From an uncultured Porphyromonadaceae bacterium (GTDB taxonomy: Bacteria; Bacteroidota; Bacteroidia; Bacteroidales; Muribaculaceae): a stretch of 64,000 nt of DNA. The DNA lies in assembly GCA_947178215.1 (NCBI GenBank), contig CAMWXJ010000004.1:1-64000 (forward strand). The letters run 5' to 3'. The position numbers and the translations under genes are program-made. The notes under the pieces were generated by a model that made no database searches, was not told the origin of the DNA, and saw nothing but the letters and a program-made list of their open reading frames with translations. Positions 26,024-37,375 of this stretch are shown here, in pieces. The stretch's first letter is position 1, and each line of letters starts with the position of its first letter.

Positions 26024-27178
26024 TCAGAACGCCTCATTTATTGAAAACACGAAGCCCGACGAGCCCCGCCCTATGCCGTAGTCGAGACGCACATTGCAGT
26101 ACTGCTTGAACTCCCAGCGGTAGCCGATGCCGGCCTCGGGGAGCAGGTGTCGCACGGTAAACGCTTCGAGACGCGGGAACACGCTCGCGGCGCCTACCCA
26201 CAATGCTACCCCTGAACGACCGTGGATATGCTGCCTCAGCTCTATGGTGATGTCGGCAGCGTCGTAGTCGCGATAACGCCCTTCGTAGTAGGCGCGCATC
26301 GAATAGCTGCCGCCAAATGTGGCGAGCATCGACCACGGCACCCTGCCGTAGCAGAATTTGCCGTGGATGCGCGCTGCGAGCACGCAGCCGCGCCACACGC
26401 CGCGGTAAGCCGCCGCCTCGACTTCGGTCGACGCGAAAGCATATGGGGCAGCCATGAATTTGGGGTAGAACCGCTGTTCGAGCGTCGTCAGAAAGCCCCG
26501 CGTCGGGGCCGTGAGATTGTCGCGGTTGTCGTAGCGTAGGGTCAGTCCGAGGCCGAGACACACCGTTTTCATCTGCTGCCCCTGCCATAACTCTGGCTTG
26601 TGCGCATTTTTTGCCCTTAGCCACTTGAAGCCGAAAGCCGGGCCGATAAACAGGTCGTGCGCCACGGTAGCGAGATAGCGGATATTGCCGCCAAAAGAAA
26701 ATTCGAGATATTTGGAACGTAAATCGTCGCCGTGGCGCCCTGCGTCGTAACCTATGCCCCAGAAGTAGGTAGGAAACGAGTAGAACGAGAAGTCATAGAC
26801 AATGCGGCGCCGGTCCATATCCATGCGGTGGTTGCCGCGAAGTCCGAGCATATAGAAGCCGGAGGTCGACACGTCGGCGGTGACAGCGATGTCGGAGCGC
26901 GGCGTCACCGTATCGGTCACGGATGTACGGTAGTTGCCTGCCGCCACAATGCCTATGCCGAATTTAGTGTCGGACGCGTAATGCGGTCCACCGATAAAGC
27001 TGAGGTCAAAACGCTTTTCGGGCCTTGGCTTATTGGACTCCTCGAAATACTCTATCACCTTACCTATCAGGTCACCACGGGCATGGCTCACGGTGTCGGG
27101 CTCCGTAATGCCGGGGGCGGCCGCCACAGCTGAGAGTGTGACAGCGAGCGACAGGGCTGTTACAAGTCGGCGGAGCAT
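26024..27178 (-). CDS. outer-membrane D15/surface-antigen barrel protein
   Basis: A 384-residue protein with a signal peptide (start MLRRLVTALSLAVTLSAVAAAP). The mature part fits the C-terminal 16-stranded barrel of the BamA/TamA (Omp85) superfamily: RFDLSFIGGPHYASDTKFGIGI, LGLTLRYDNRDN, TRGFLTTLEQRF, and GSSGFVFSINEAF at the end, with a terminal Phe. POTRA domains are missing, so this is a short form typical of many Bacteroidota proteins. The likely role is an outer-membrane channel or insertase-like protein; the exact partner is unknown. The longer frame upstream is not supported because it lacks a signal. Confidence 0.8.
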   Translation of the reverse strand: MLRRLVTALSLAVTLSAVAAAPGITEPDTVSHARGDLIGKVIEYFEESNKPRPEKRFDLSFIGGPHYASDTKFGIGIVAAGNYRTSVTDTVTPRSDIAVTADVSTSGFYMLGLRGNHRMDMDRRRIVYDFSFYSFPTYFWGIGYDAGRHGDDLRSKYLEFSFGGNIRYLATVAHDLFIGPAFGFKWLRAKNAHKPELWQGQQMKTVCLGLGLTLRYDNRDNLTAPTRGFLTTLEQRFYPKFMAAPYAFASTEVEAAAYRGVWRGCVLAARIHGKFCYGRVPWSMLATFGGSYSMRAYYEGRYRDYDAADITIELRQHIHGRSGVALWVGAASVFPRLEAFTVRHLLPEAGIGYRWEFKQYCNVRLDYGIGRGSSGFVFSINEAF

Positions 27179-27297
27179 GGTGAGCAAAATGAAACGTGCG
27201 GGCGTGTGGTGAATGACTATGATACTTATTAACACACGCCGCACCCTAAATGATGTGCCCTGCAAGCCGCATTTTTGGCCTAAATGTCAACTGAGGC

Positions 27298-27354
27298 AAA
27301 AATGACACGCCCTCCGCCAAAGCCGTTGTTGACCGACTTTGAGGAAGGGCGTGT
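27298..27354 (-). terminator. terminator of the methylmalonyl-CoA mutase operon
   Basis: On the minus strand a stem (ACACGCCCTTCC with GGAGGGCGTGT), a loop of 27 bases and then CATTTTTG. It lies just after the stop of the large subunit gene. The stem contains one bulge. Confidence 0.65.
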
Positions 27355-27387
27355 GATATATTGGCGGACTGCCGTCGGCGTCGCGCT

Positions 27388-29529
<2,142 letters not shown>

Positions 29530-29556
29530 CTTGGTGATGTGATATTGTGGGTGAGG

Positions 29557-31419
29557 TTACTTTAACAGACGGGCGTTGAAGTCGCGCAGTGTATCGAGCA
29601 CGTTGACGCGCACATGTATAAAGTCGTTGATGCCTGCGGCGCGGAGGTCGTCGGCGCATGCGGGAGCACCGGCTACCACAAACTCGGCGCGTCCGTCGAG
29701 ATACTTGTAGGCCTCGGGGGCGAGGGTGGCGTATTCGTCGTCGGAGGAGCAGAGCACCACCACGTCGACGCCTTTCTCGAGAGCGGCATCGATGCCGGCC
29801 TCAACGGTGTCAAAGCCGAGATTGTCGATAATCTCATAGCCGGCGCAGCCGAAGAAGTTGGTCGAGAACTGTGCGCGGGCAAGACGCATGGCAAGGTTGC
29901 CAATGGTGAGCATGAACACCTTGGGGCGCTTGGCGGCTGCCTCGGTGGCGAGTCGGAGAGCCTCAAAGTCGCTTGCGGCGCGGCTTGTGGGCAGACCCTT
30001 TGCCTCGCCCTCTTCTTCGGCGGCGTGGCCGCAGCAGCAGGCGTTGGCGCAAGCAATGTTCTCAATCTTCTGCGAGGCGGTCTCGGTGATGTTGGGATAC
30101 TGGTTGGAGCCGAGCAGGATTTCCTTGCGGCGTGCAACGTCGGTGTGACGCTTGGCCGAGGTCTCGCGGATGGCACCCTGGATGCTGTTGTCGTTGAGGC
30201 AGGCCTCGAATCCGCCCTTTTCCTCCACTTCGAGGAAAAGCTTCCACGCTTCCTTGGCAATCGACACGGTGAGGGTCTCCACATAGTAGCTGCCGCCGGC
30301 GGGGTCGACAACCTTGTCGAGGTGGCTCTCCTCTTTGAGGAGGAGCTGCTGGTTGCGGGCGATGCGCTCCGAGAAATCGTCGGGACGCTTGTAGGGGGTA
30401 TCGAAAGGCGTTACAGTGATTGAGTCGACGCCGGCGAGGGCGGCACTCATGCACTCGGTCTGCGAGCGGAGCAGGTTGACGTATGCGTCGTAGATGGTCT
30501 GGTTGAAGCGCGAAGTGGTGGCGTGAACCACCATCTTGGCGGCGCAGAGACACTCGGGATTGTAGGCCTTTACGATTTCGGCCCAGAGCATGCGGCCGGC
30601 GCGGAATTTGGCAAGCTCCATGAAGTAGTTGGAGGAGATGCCCATATTGAACTTGATACGGCAACCCACTTCGGTAGCGGTGAGGCCGGCGTCGGTGAGG
30701 GCGGTGAGCCACTGCGAACCCCATGCCAGAGCATAGCCGAGCTCCTGATAGATATAGGCGCCGGCATTGGAGAGCATGTCGGAATCGACGGAGAGCACTT
30801 TGAGCCCCTTGACGGGAGCGGCAGCGGCGATGAGAGCCTTGGCGGTCTCGACTATGGCAGCGCCGTCAACCTCGTCGCCGTGACGCAGGGAGCGACGGAA
30901 AGGATTGTAGTCCACCGAGCCGCGGAAGCTGTCGGCGGTATTCTTTTCCTGAACGTAAGCCACGAGAGCTTCGGTAAGGGCAAGAGCATTCTTGGGGCAA
31001 GAGGTGAGATTAATCTCCACCTTGGCGGTATCGATGCCGTCGAGAAGTGTGGCAACAGTCTCTTTGGAGGGTTCGGCCACCTTGAAGCCGAGCGAGTTGA
31101 TGCCCTTTCCAAGCACCTCGCGGGCCTTGGCGTTGGCCTCGGCGGGGGTGTCGGCTATAATCTCCTGGCGGGTGAGCCACTCATTGTCGGTACGAGTGCC
31201 GCGCACGTAGGGATATTCGCCGGGGTTGGAGTCGAGAGTCTTGAGGCCCTCGATGTCTTCGGCGCGATACATGGGCTGCACGTTGAAGCCCTCGTTGGTG
31301 CGCCACACCAGTTTCTTGTCGAAAGGTGCGCCTTTCAGGTCAGCTTCCACCTTGGCCTTCCACTCTGCTGTGGAGACCGGAGGAAACTGGTCAAACAAAA
31401 GTTCTTTTTTTTCTGCCAT
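29557..31419 (-). CDS. mutA: methylmalonyl-CoA mutase small subunit
   Basis: A 620-residue partner of mutB. The barrel half includes RAGRMLWAEIVKAYNPE and the C-terminal Rossmann half (VFMLTIGNLAMRLARAQFSTNFFG) has lost the DxHxxG cobalamin motif, as expected for this subunit. An odd element is a Cys/His cluster, CANACCCGH, near residues 455-465 in the linker between halves, next to an acidic stretch. I do not know whether other family members carry it. The gene has its own promoter in the divergent region next to the Lrp-type regulator, and is followed by mutB after 27 bases. Confidence 0.95.
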   Translation of the reverse strand: MAEKKELLFDQFPPVSTAEWKAKVEADLKGAPFDKKLVWRTNEGFNVQPMYRAEDIEGLKTLDSNPGEYPYVRGTRTDNEWLTRQEIIADTPAEANAKAREVLGKGINSLGFKVAEPSKETVATLLDGIDTAKVEINLTSCPKNALALTEALVAYVQEKNTADSFRGSVDYNPFRRSLRHGDEVDGAAIVETAKALIAAAAPVKGLKVLSVDSDMLSNAGAYIYQELGYALAWGSQWLTALTDAGLTATEVGCRIKFNMGISSNYFMELAKFRAGRMLWAEIVKAYNPECLCAAKMVVHATTSRFNQTIYDAYVNLLRSQTECMSAALAGVDSITVTPFDTPYKRPDDFSERIARNQQLLLKEESHLDKVVDPAGGSYYVETLTVSIAKEAWKLFLEVEEKGGFEACLNDNSIQGAIRETSAKRHTDVARRKEILLGSNQYPNITETASQKIENIACANACCCGHAAEEEGEAKGLPTSRAASDFEALRLATEAAAKRPKVFMLTIGNLAMRLARAQFSTNFFGCAGYEIIDNLGFDTVEAGIDAALEKGVDVVVLCSSDDEYATLAPEAYKYLDGRAEFVVAGAPACADDLRAAGINDFIHVRVNVLDTLRDFNARLLK

Positions 31420-31510
31420 GATATGGTTGGGATTGGTATATCGATTTACGGTATCCTGCGCCGTGAGGCCCTTGACTTACATTGACTCGCCCGGCCTTGC
31501 AAGCACCGCG

Positions 31511-31544
31511 CAAAGATAATAAATTCTTTTCAACACCACACAAA
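31511..31544 (-). promoter_or_regulatory. promoter of mutA-mutB
   Basis: On the minus strand the -33 box TTTG (31541-31544) and the -7 box TATCTTTG (31511-31518) are 22 bases apart, slightly long. The leader to the mutA ATG is about 90 bases. Confidence 0.5.
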
Positions 31545-31590
31545 TTTCGAGCTTGTTTTTGACAATGTGTGTATGACCTGACAGCCTATG

Positions 31591-31605
31591 GTTAAAAGTT
31601 TTAAC
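31591..31605. promoter_or_regulatory. perfect 15-base palindrome, possible Lrp-type operator
   Basis: GTTAAAAGTTTTAAC has two 7-base arms around a central G. It lies between the mutA and lrp promoters, about 47 bases upstream of the mutA -33 box. Lrp/AsnC proteins bind AT-rich palindromes, so it may be the site of autoregulation and control of mutA. Confidence 0.4.
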
Positions 31606-31686
31606 ACCGTCAGCTCTCTATCGTTGTAGCCGCGACGCCCATACCGGCGTCCGCTTAACTTTCGTTTGCGAATTTTTAGCAAATTG

Positions 31687-31717
31687 TTGCAGTTCCGCAA
31701 AAATCAAGCTACTTTTG
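31687..31717 (+). promoter_or_regulatory. promoter of the Lrp/AsnC-type gene
   Basis: A TTG at 31687-31689 and the -7 box TACTTTTG at 31710-31717 are 20 bases apart. The leader to the ATG at 31759 is about 35 bases. Confidence 0.52.
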
Positions 31718-31758
31718 CAACGACAATATGCCCGCAGGGTGCAAAAACATATCATACA

Positions 31759-32262
31759 ATGGAACGTATTGACAATCTTGACAGGAAGATACTCGAGATA
31801 ATTATGAACAATGCGCGCATTCCGTCAAAGGATGTGGCAGCAGTGTGCGGAGTGAGCCGCGCGGCAATCCATCAGCGTATACAGCGAATGGTCGATCTGG
31901 GCGTAATAGCAGGCTCGGGTTACTTTGTCAATCACAAGAGTCTTGGCTTCACCACATGCACTTATATAGGTGTGAATCTGGAACGTGGAGCCATGTACCG
32001 CGACGTGGTGCCGGAATTGGAAAAAATACCCGAAATAGTGGAATGCCATTTCACCACAGGCCCCTACACCATGCTCATCAAGCTCTATGCCCGCGACAAC
32101 GACCATCTCATGGAGCTGCTCAACGACCGTATACAGATGATACCGGGCGTAACCGGCACCGAGACGCTGATTTCGCTCGACCACAGCATCCACCGCACCA
32201 TACCTGTCGGCTCAGGAGTCAATGGCGTCACAGCTACAATTGCCAATCTTTTATCCGAATAA
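31759..32262 (+). CDS. Lrp/AsnC family transcriptional regulator
   Basis: A 167-residue regulator. The N-terminal helix-turn-helix is clear (LDRKILEIIMNNARIPSKD, VCGVSRAAIHQRIQRMVDLGVI). The C-terminal RAM domain includes ECHFTTGPYTMLIKLYARDNDHL, which senses amino acids or other small ligands and drives octamer formation. I chose ATG 31759; the upstream codons from 31666 cover the promoter. It is divergent from mutA with a palindrome between them, which suggests control of the mutase. It precedes the SusCD locus but a strong terminator separates them. The ligand is unknown. Confidence 0.92.
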   Translation: MERIDNLDRKILEIIMNNARIPSKDVAAVCGVSRAAIHQRIQRMVDLGVIAGSGYFVNHKSLGFTTCTYIGVNLERGAMYRDVVPELEKIPEIVECHFTTGPYTMLIKLYARDNDHLMELLNDRIQMIPGVTGTETLISLDHSIHRTIPVGSGVNGVTATIANLLSE

Positions 32263-32287
32263 CGCAGTCAGTTCATCACAAAGAAGC

Positions 32288-32326
32288 GGCGAACAGCGAC
32301 AATCTGTTGCTGTTCGCCACTTTTTT
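32288..32326 (+). terminator. Rho-independent terminator after the Lrp gene
   Basis: A perfect 10-base stem (GGCGAACAGC with GCTGTTCGCC), an 11-base loop and a run of six T at 32321-32326. It insulates the SusCD locus. Confidence 0.88.
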
Positions 32327-32402
32327 AATATTTATTCAACTTTGTTCCGATATTTTTTCATAAATTAGCCGCAACATTTTTTCAGTCATTATCACATCTA
32401 TC

Positions 32403-35400
32403 ATGAGGAAAGTAGCTTTACTGATTATGCTGACGGTCTTGACGACACTCAGCGTAATCGCCCAGACGATTCAGGTCAAGGGCACCGTTTTCTCGCAGGA
32501 AGACAACGAGCCCATTGCGGGAGCCACAGTGCGCGTCGACGGTACCGACCTGGCTGTGGCGACCGATTTAGACGGTAATTTTTCTATTGGCAATGTGCCC
32601 GCCACGGCTCAAAAGCTTACGGTGAGCTATATAGGCTACGCAGCCAAGACCGTCGACATCAGGCCCGACCTGAAAATATATCTTGTGGTCAACGCCGATG
32701 TGCTCGACGAGGTAATCGTCGTGGCGTTCGGCAAGCAGAAAAGAGAGTCGTTTACCGGCGCGGCAACGGTTGTCGGCGCCGCCGAGCTCAAAAAACAGAC
32801 TGTGGTCAATCCTATCGATGCCCTTAACGGACGTGTCACCGGCATGCAGATGACCCAGACTAACTCATTTGTGGAGGACCCGTCGATAACCATACGCGGC
32901 ATCGGCTCGCTCAACGCCGGCACCGAGCCGCTCATCATCCTCGACGGACTTCCCTACAACGGATACCTGACCGACCTCAACACGGCCGATATCGAGAACA
33001 TCACCGTGCTCAAAGACGCCGCATCCAACGCCCTCTACGGCGCACGTGGTGCCAACGGTGTGATTCTCATCACCACCAAGAGCGCACAAAAAGGTACCAC
33101 GCGCATCAACTTCGACGCCAAATGGGGCGTGAGCAGCGACGCGCGAGTACACTACGACTACATCAAGAATCCGGGTGAATACTATGAAGCCCACTATATG
33201 GCTCTCACCAACTACGCCATGTACCGCGAGGGTATGGACGCCGGTCAGGCCCATATCTGGGCCAACAACACCATAGGCAAGCCCGCGAGCGAAGGCGGCC
33301 TCGGCTACATGGTCTACAATGTGCCCGACAACCAGTTCCTTATCGGCTCCAACGGACGCCTCAACCCAAACGCCACGCTCGGCAACCGCGTGGCCTACAA
33401 CGGCAACATCTACACCCTTTACCCCGATGACTGGACCGAAGCGGGCACACGCAACGCTTTCCGCCAGGAATACAACGTGAGCCTCACAGGCGGCAACAAG
33501 GACTTCTCGTTTATCGGCTCGTTCGGCTACCTCGACGCCGAGGGCATATCCTACGGCACCGACATCGATCGCTACACTGCCCGCCTCAAAGCCGACTACC
33601 AGGCCTACAAGTTCCTTAAAGTGGGTGCTAACGCCGGCTACACCCACAGCGAAACCAACAACCAGGAAGCGGTGTACACCTGCCTTTATAGCGTAGCGCC
33701 TATCTACCCGCTCTTTATCCGCGACGGCAACGGCGACATACTCACCGACTCACACGGCAAGCTCTATGACTTCGGCGCCGGCGACAACGCCGGCCTCATG
33801 CGCCCCGTCGAGCTCAACGGCAATCCCATTCTCCAAGACCGCCTCGACCACTCGCGCAACGTCTCCAACGCTTTCAACATACAAGGATTCGCTACACTCA
33901 CATTCCTCAACGATTTCAGCTTCACGGCCAACGCCAACGTCTACATAACCGAAAACCGTATCAACTACGCCTACAACCCCTGGTACGGCTATATGGTAAG
34001 CACCGGCGGTACTCTCGGCGTGTCGCACTACCGCACGGCCGCCCACAACTATCAGCAGCTCCTCAACTGGTCGCATATGTTCGGCCGACACAACGTCAAC
34101 CTCCTCATAGGTCACGAATACACCCGCAACACCTCCACCGATCTTTCAGCCGAGCGCAACAATATCGCCAACTACGAGGGCAGCCTTGAAATCGACGGCG
34201 CTATCGTCAACGGCAACATGAGTTCGAAGACTTCAATGAGCAACATCGAAGGCTTCTTCGCACGCGCACAGTACGACTACGACTCACGCATCTTCGCGTC
34301 AGGCTCGTTCCGCCGCGACGGCAGTTCATACTTCCATCCCTCCCACCGCTGGGGCAATTTCTGGAGCCTCGGCGCCGCATGGATTCTGACCCGCGAGGAG
34401 TGGTTCCCACAGTCCACCGCGCTCAACATGCTTAAAGTCAAGGCGAGCTACGGCGAGCAGGGCAACGACAACATCGGCACATACCGCTACACCGACCTCT
34501 ACTCCATCAAGAACTCTAACAACCAGGTTGCCTATGTATTCTCGTCAAAGGGCAACAAAAACATATCCTGGGAAAAGGTCGGCAACCTCAACGTCGGCAT
34601 AGAGTTCGAACTGTTCAATTCACGCATCTCCGGCGGCCTCGACTACTACAACCGCACTACCCGCGACATGCTGATGTGGTTCTCTGCTCCCTATTCGATA
34701 GGTTACAGCGGCTACTACGACAACGTGGGCGACATGCGCAACGAGGGCCTCGAATTCAACATCAACTCCGACATCATCGCCGTAAAGGATTTCACATGGA
34801 ACGTGGGCCTCAACCTGTCGTGGCAGCGCAACCGCGTCACCTGGCTCCCCGATGACAAGAAGCGCGCCACCCTCGAAGGTAGGGACGGCTACCTCAGCGG
34901 CTATTACTTCTATGGCGAGGGACTCCCCGTCTACACCTGGCGACTACGCAAATATATGGGTGTAGGCGACCGGGGCCAGGCACTCTATGCCGTGACCGAT
35001 GCCGACGGCAACATCACCACCACCGACGTTTACAGCGAAGGCTCATATTATAACTGCGGCACCGCCCTCCCCGACCTCTTCGGCGGCTTCAACACCTCGT
35101 TCAAGATCCGTGACTTCGACCTTTCGGCACAATTTGGCTACTCTATCGGAGGCAAGAAAGTGGATTCCGGCTATATGTCGCTCATGACAGCTCCGCTCGT
35201 GGGCTTCACCGGCACCGGCATACACCGCGACGTGTTCAAGGCATGGACTCCCGAGAACACCGAAAGCGACATACCGCTCTGGTACTACACCCAAGACGAC
35301 GCCACAGTGATGACCGACCGATTCCTGCTCGACGCCAGCTACCTCAGCCTCCAAAATGTAACTGTCGGCTACACACTCCCCAAGAGCATATCAGGCAAGC

Positions 35401-35561
35401 TCTTCATCAACCGTCTGCGCATTTTCGCCACGGCCGAGAACGTGGCCTACTGGACCAAGCGCAAGGGCTTTGACCCGCGCATGTCGGAGAGCTACGGCGC
35501 CGGCTCGGGCTCCATATCGCCGGCACGCACAATATCGGGAGGACTGTCACTCGAATTCTGA
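32403..35561 (+). CDS. SusC/RagA-type TonB-dependent transporter
   Basis: A 1052-residue outer-membrane transporter. After a signal peptide (about 1-20), residues 22-100 form a carboxypeptidase-D-regulatory-like domain (VKGTVFSQEDNEPIAGATV). The segment DEVIVVAFGKQKRESFTGA marks the TonB box region and the plug start. The barrel ends in SPARTISGGLSLEF. SusC pairs with SusD to import bulky nutrients such as glycans or peptides. Two lipoproteins follow SusD, but there is no glycoside hydrolase, sulfatase or sensor in this locus, so the substrate cannot be inferred from enzymes. A RagAB-like peptide importer is possible. There is no STN domain, so the anti-sigma route is not used. Confidence 0.95.
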   Translation: MRKVALLIMLTVLTTLSVIAQTIQVKGTVFSQEDNEPIAGATVRVDGTDLAVATDLDGNFSIGNVPATAQKLTVSYIGYAAKTVDIRPDLKIYLVVNADVLDEVIVVAFGKQKRESFTGAATVVGAAELKKQTVVNPIDALNGRVTGMQMTQTNSFVEDPSITIRGIGSLNAGTEPLIILDGLPYNGYLTDLNTADIENITVLKDAASNALYGARGANGVILITTKSAQKGTTRINFDAKWGVSSDARVHYDYIKNPGEYYEAHYMALTNYAMYREGMDAGQAHIWANNTIGKPASEGGLGYMVYNVPDNQFLIGSNGRLNPNATLGNRVAYNGNIYTLYPDDWTEAGTRNAFRQEYNVSLTGGNKDFSFIGSFGYLDAEGISYGTDIDRYTARLKADYQAYKFLKVGANAGYTHSETNNQEAVYTCLYSVAPIYPLFIRDGNGDILTDSHGKLYDFGAGDNAGLMRPVELNGNPILQDRLDHSRNVSNAFNIQGFATLTFLNDFSFTANANVYITENRINYAYNPWYGYMVSTGGTLGVSHYRTAAHNYQQLLNWSHMFGRHNVNLLIGHEYTRNTSTDLSAERNNIANYEGSLEIDGAIVNGNMSSKTSMSNIEGFFARAQYDYDSRIFASGSFRRDGSSYFHPSHRWGNFWSLGAAWILTREEWFPQSTALNMLKVKASYGEQGNDNIGTYRYTDLYSIKNSNNQVAYVFSSKGNKNISWEKVGNLNVGIEFELFNSRISGGLDYYNRTTRDMLMWFSAPYSIGYSGYYDNVGDMRNEGLEFNINSDIIAVKDFTWNVGLNLSWQRNRVTWLPDDKKRATLEGRDGYLSGYYFYGEGLPVYTWRLRKYMGVGDRGQALYAVTDADGNITTTDVYSEGSYYNCGTALPDLFGGFNTSFKIRDFDLSAQFGYSIGGKKVDSGYMSLMTAPLVGFTGTGIHRDVFKAWTPENTESDIPLWYYTQDDATVMTDRFLLDASYLSLQNVTVGYTLPKSISGKLFINRLRIFATAENVAYWTKRKGFDPRMSESYGAGSGSISPARTISGGLSLEF

Positions 35562-35602
35562 CCTCCCATACCCACAATCACCAACCTACCGAAACATTCA
35601 CT

Positions 35603-37339
35603 ATGCGACTATATAAAAATCTGACTCGTTATCTTCTCGCCGGCACGGCAGCGCTCTCACTGACATCGTGCCTCGAAGAGTCGTTCCCTACCAGCAGTGT
35701 GACCACCGAGCAGCTCCAATATGCCGACAAAAGCGGCCTCTCGTCGGCAGTTGCCGCCTATATGACCACCTGGGACTATGACTACTACTACGACATAGGC
35801 TTCGCCGCATTCAACATCTGGCGCGACAGCATGGTGGGCGACATGCCTATCTACGACGCCACCTGGGACTACTACTCATACTTCTGCACTCAGACCTACC
35901 TCGGCAACTATCAGCTCCAGACTACATTCTGGCAGCGCTACTACTACCTCATCAAGAAAGCCAACATAGTACTCGACGTGGCCGACCGCCAGGAGGACTC
36001 AGTCGAGGCCGGCTATGCCGGCAATGCACTCGCATACCGAGCCATGGCCTACCTCGACCTCATGCGTATGTATGAATATCGCCTCACCGGAGTAGCAAGG
36101 CTCGACGACATTGCACGCTCGCGCGGCATACTCGGACTCACGGTGCCTATCGTGACCGAAGTCACCACCGAAGAGGAGTCGCGCAACAATCCGCGTGTAC
36201 CGCTCGCCACCATGAACCGCTTCATCATGAACGACCTCAACGAGGCCGAGCATCTGCTCGCCAACATCCACTCAACAGCCAAAAACGAGGCGTGCCTCGG
36301 AGTGGTCTACGGCCTCAAAGCCCGCCTGTGGCTCGAAATGGGCAGCCGCTTCGCCAACGACGCCGACGCGCTGTCGCAGCAGATAGCGGCCGAGACCGAC
36401 GACGAGCTCGCAGCTTACGACAAGCTCCAGATCGCTTCGGCGCGCGACTGCTTCGCCAAAGCCGCCGAGTATGCACGCAAAGCTATCTCCGAAGGCTTCA
36501 CCCCCACCTCTTACGACCAGTGGTACAGCATAAGCAACGGCTTCAACACTCCCATTTCAAGCTGGATGTGGTGCATCATCATCTCACCCGACGACACAGC
36601 CGCAAGCTCTTCGACCTGGCAGTCATGGGTATCGTTCGTCTGCCCCGAAGCCACATGGGGCATAGCTACGCCCGAGTACAGCTACGGCCGACAGATTGAC
36701 GCTCGCCTCTTCTCCACCGTCGAGACCGGCGACTGGCGCCGCGCCACATGGATTGACCCCTACGACGCAGGCTCACAGAGCGCATACGATAAGACTTACG
36801 GCTCCAAGACTTCGCTCACATACTCGGAGTGGAGCAAATATCCCGGCTATGTGAGCTTCAAGTTCCGCCCGGCCGGAGGCGAACGCATCACCTCAGCCGT
36901 GGGCAATGCCGTAAGCATACCGCTTATGCGCATTGAGGAGATGTATCTCATCGAAGCCGAGGCCAAGGCGTGGAGCGAAGGCGTGGGTGCCGGCAAGGCG
37001 GCGCTCGAATCGTTCCTCAACAGCTATCGCTACAACGACGGCTCATACACCTGCAACGCCGCCGCTATCGAGGAGTTCACCGACGAGGTGTTCCGTCAGC
37101 GCCGCATCGAGCTGTGGGGCGAAGGACTCCTGTACTTCGACTATCGCCGACTCGTCAAGCCGTGTATCACCGGCTATCCCGGCACAAACCACCCCGTATC
37201 CTACCGCTACAACTCCTACGAAGGCTATGTCGCGCCGTGGACCAACTTCTATATACCCGACAGCGAACAGAACTTCAACGCCGACGTGATACTCAATCCC
37301 GACCCGTCAATGGCTATCCCCACTCTCTGGAAGGAATAA
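35603..37339 (+). CDS. SusD/RagB-type surface lipoprotein
   Basis: A 578-residue lipoprotein with Cys23 (LSLTSCLEES). It is the lid of the SusC transporter. The TPR-like core is visible (ANIVLDVADRQEDS, LAYRAMAYLDLMRMYEY), and the C-terminal helix pair includes RIEEMYLIEAEAKAW, FTDEVFRQRRIELWGEG. The N-terminal half is unusually rich in aromatic residues (DYDYYYD, WDYYSYF), which may form the ligand-binding face. It lies 41 bases after SusC. The family match is certain; the ligand is not. Confidence 0.94.
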   Translation: MRLYKNLTRYLLAGTAALSLTSCLEESFPTSSVTTEQLQYADKSGLSSAVAAYMTTWDYDYYYDIGFAAFNIWRDSMVGDMPIYDATWDYYSYFCTQTYLGNYQLQTTFWQRYYYLIKKANIVLDVADRQEDSVEAGYAGNALAYRAMAYLDLMRMYEYRLTGVARLDDIARSRGILGLTVPIVTEVTTEEESRNNPRVPLATMNRFIMNDLNEAEHLLANIHSTAKNEACLGVVYGLKARLWLEMGSRFANDADALSQQIAAETDDELAAYDKLQIASARDCFAKAAEYARKAISEGFTPTSYDQWYSISNGFNTPISSWMWCIIISPDDTAASSSTWQSWVSFVCPEATWGIATPEYSYGRQIDARLFSTVETGDWRRATWIDPYDAGSQSAYDKTYGSKTSLTYSEWSKYPGYVSFKFRPAGGERITSAVGNAVSIPLMRIEEMYLIEAEAKAWSEGVGAGKAALESFLNSYRYNDGSYTCNAAAIEEFTDEVFRQRRIELWGEGLLYFDYRRLVKPCITGYPGTNHPVSYRYNSYEGYVAPWTNFYIPDSEQNFNADVILNPDPSMAIPTLWKE

Positions 37340-37375
37340 ACAACGACATATCAATCAACGACACATAATATCGGT

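Larger units (their letters stand above)
31420..31758. other. 339-base intergenic region between mutA and the Lrp gene
   Basis: It contains the divergent promoters of mutA and the Lrp-type regulator and a 15-base palindrome. It also has a short inverted repeat GACGCC/GGCGTC near 31633-31650. No small ORF with family-like features was seen, and no tRNA. Confidence 0.7.
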
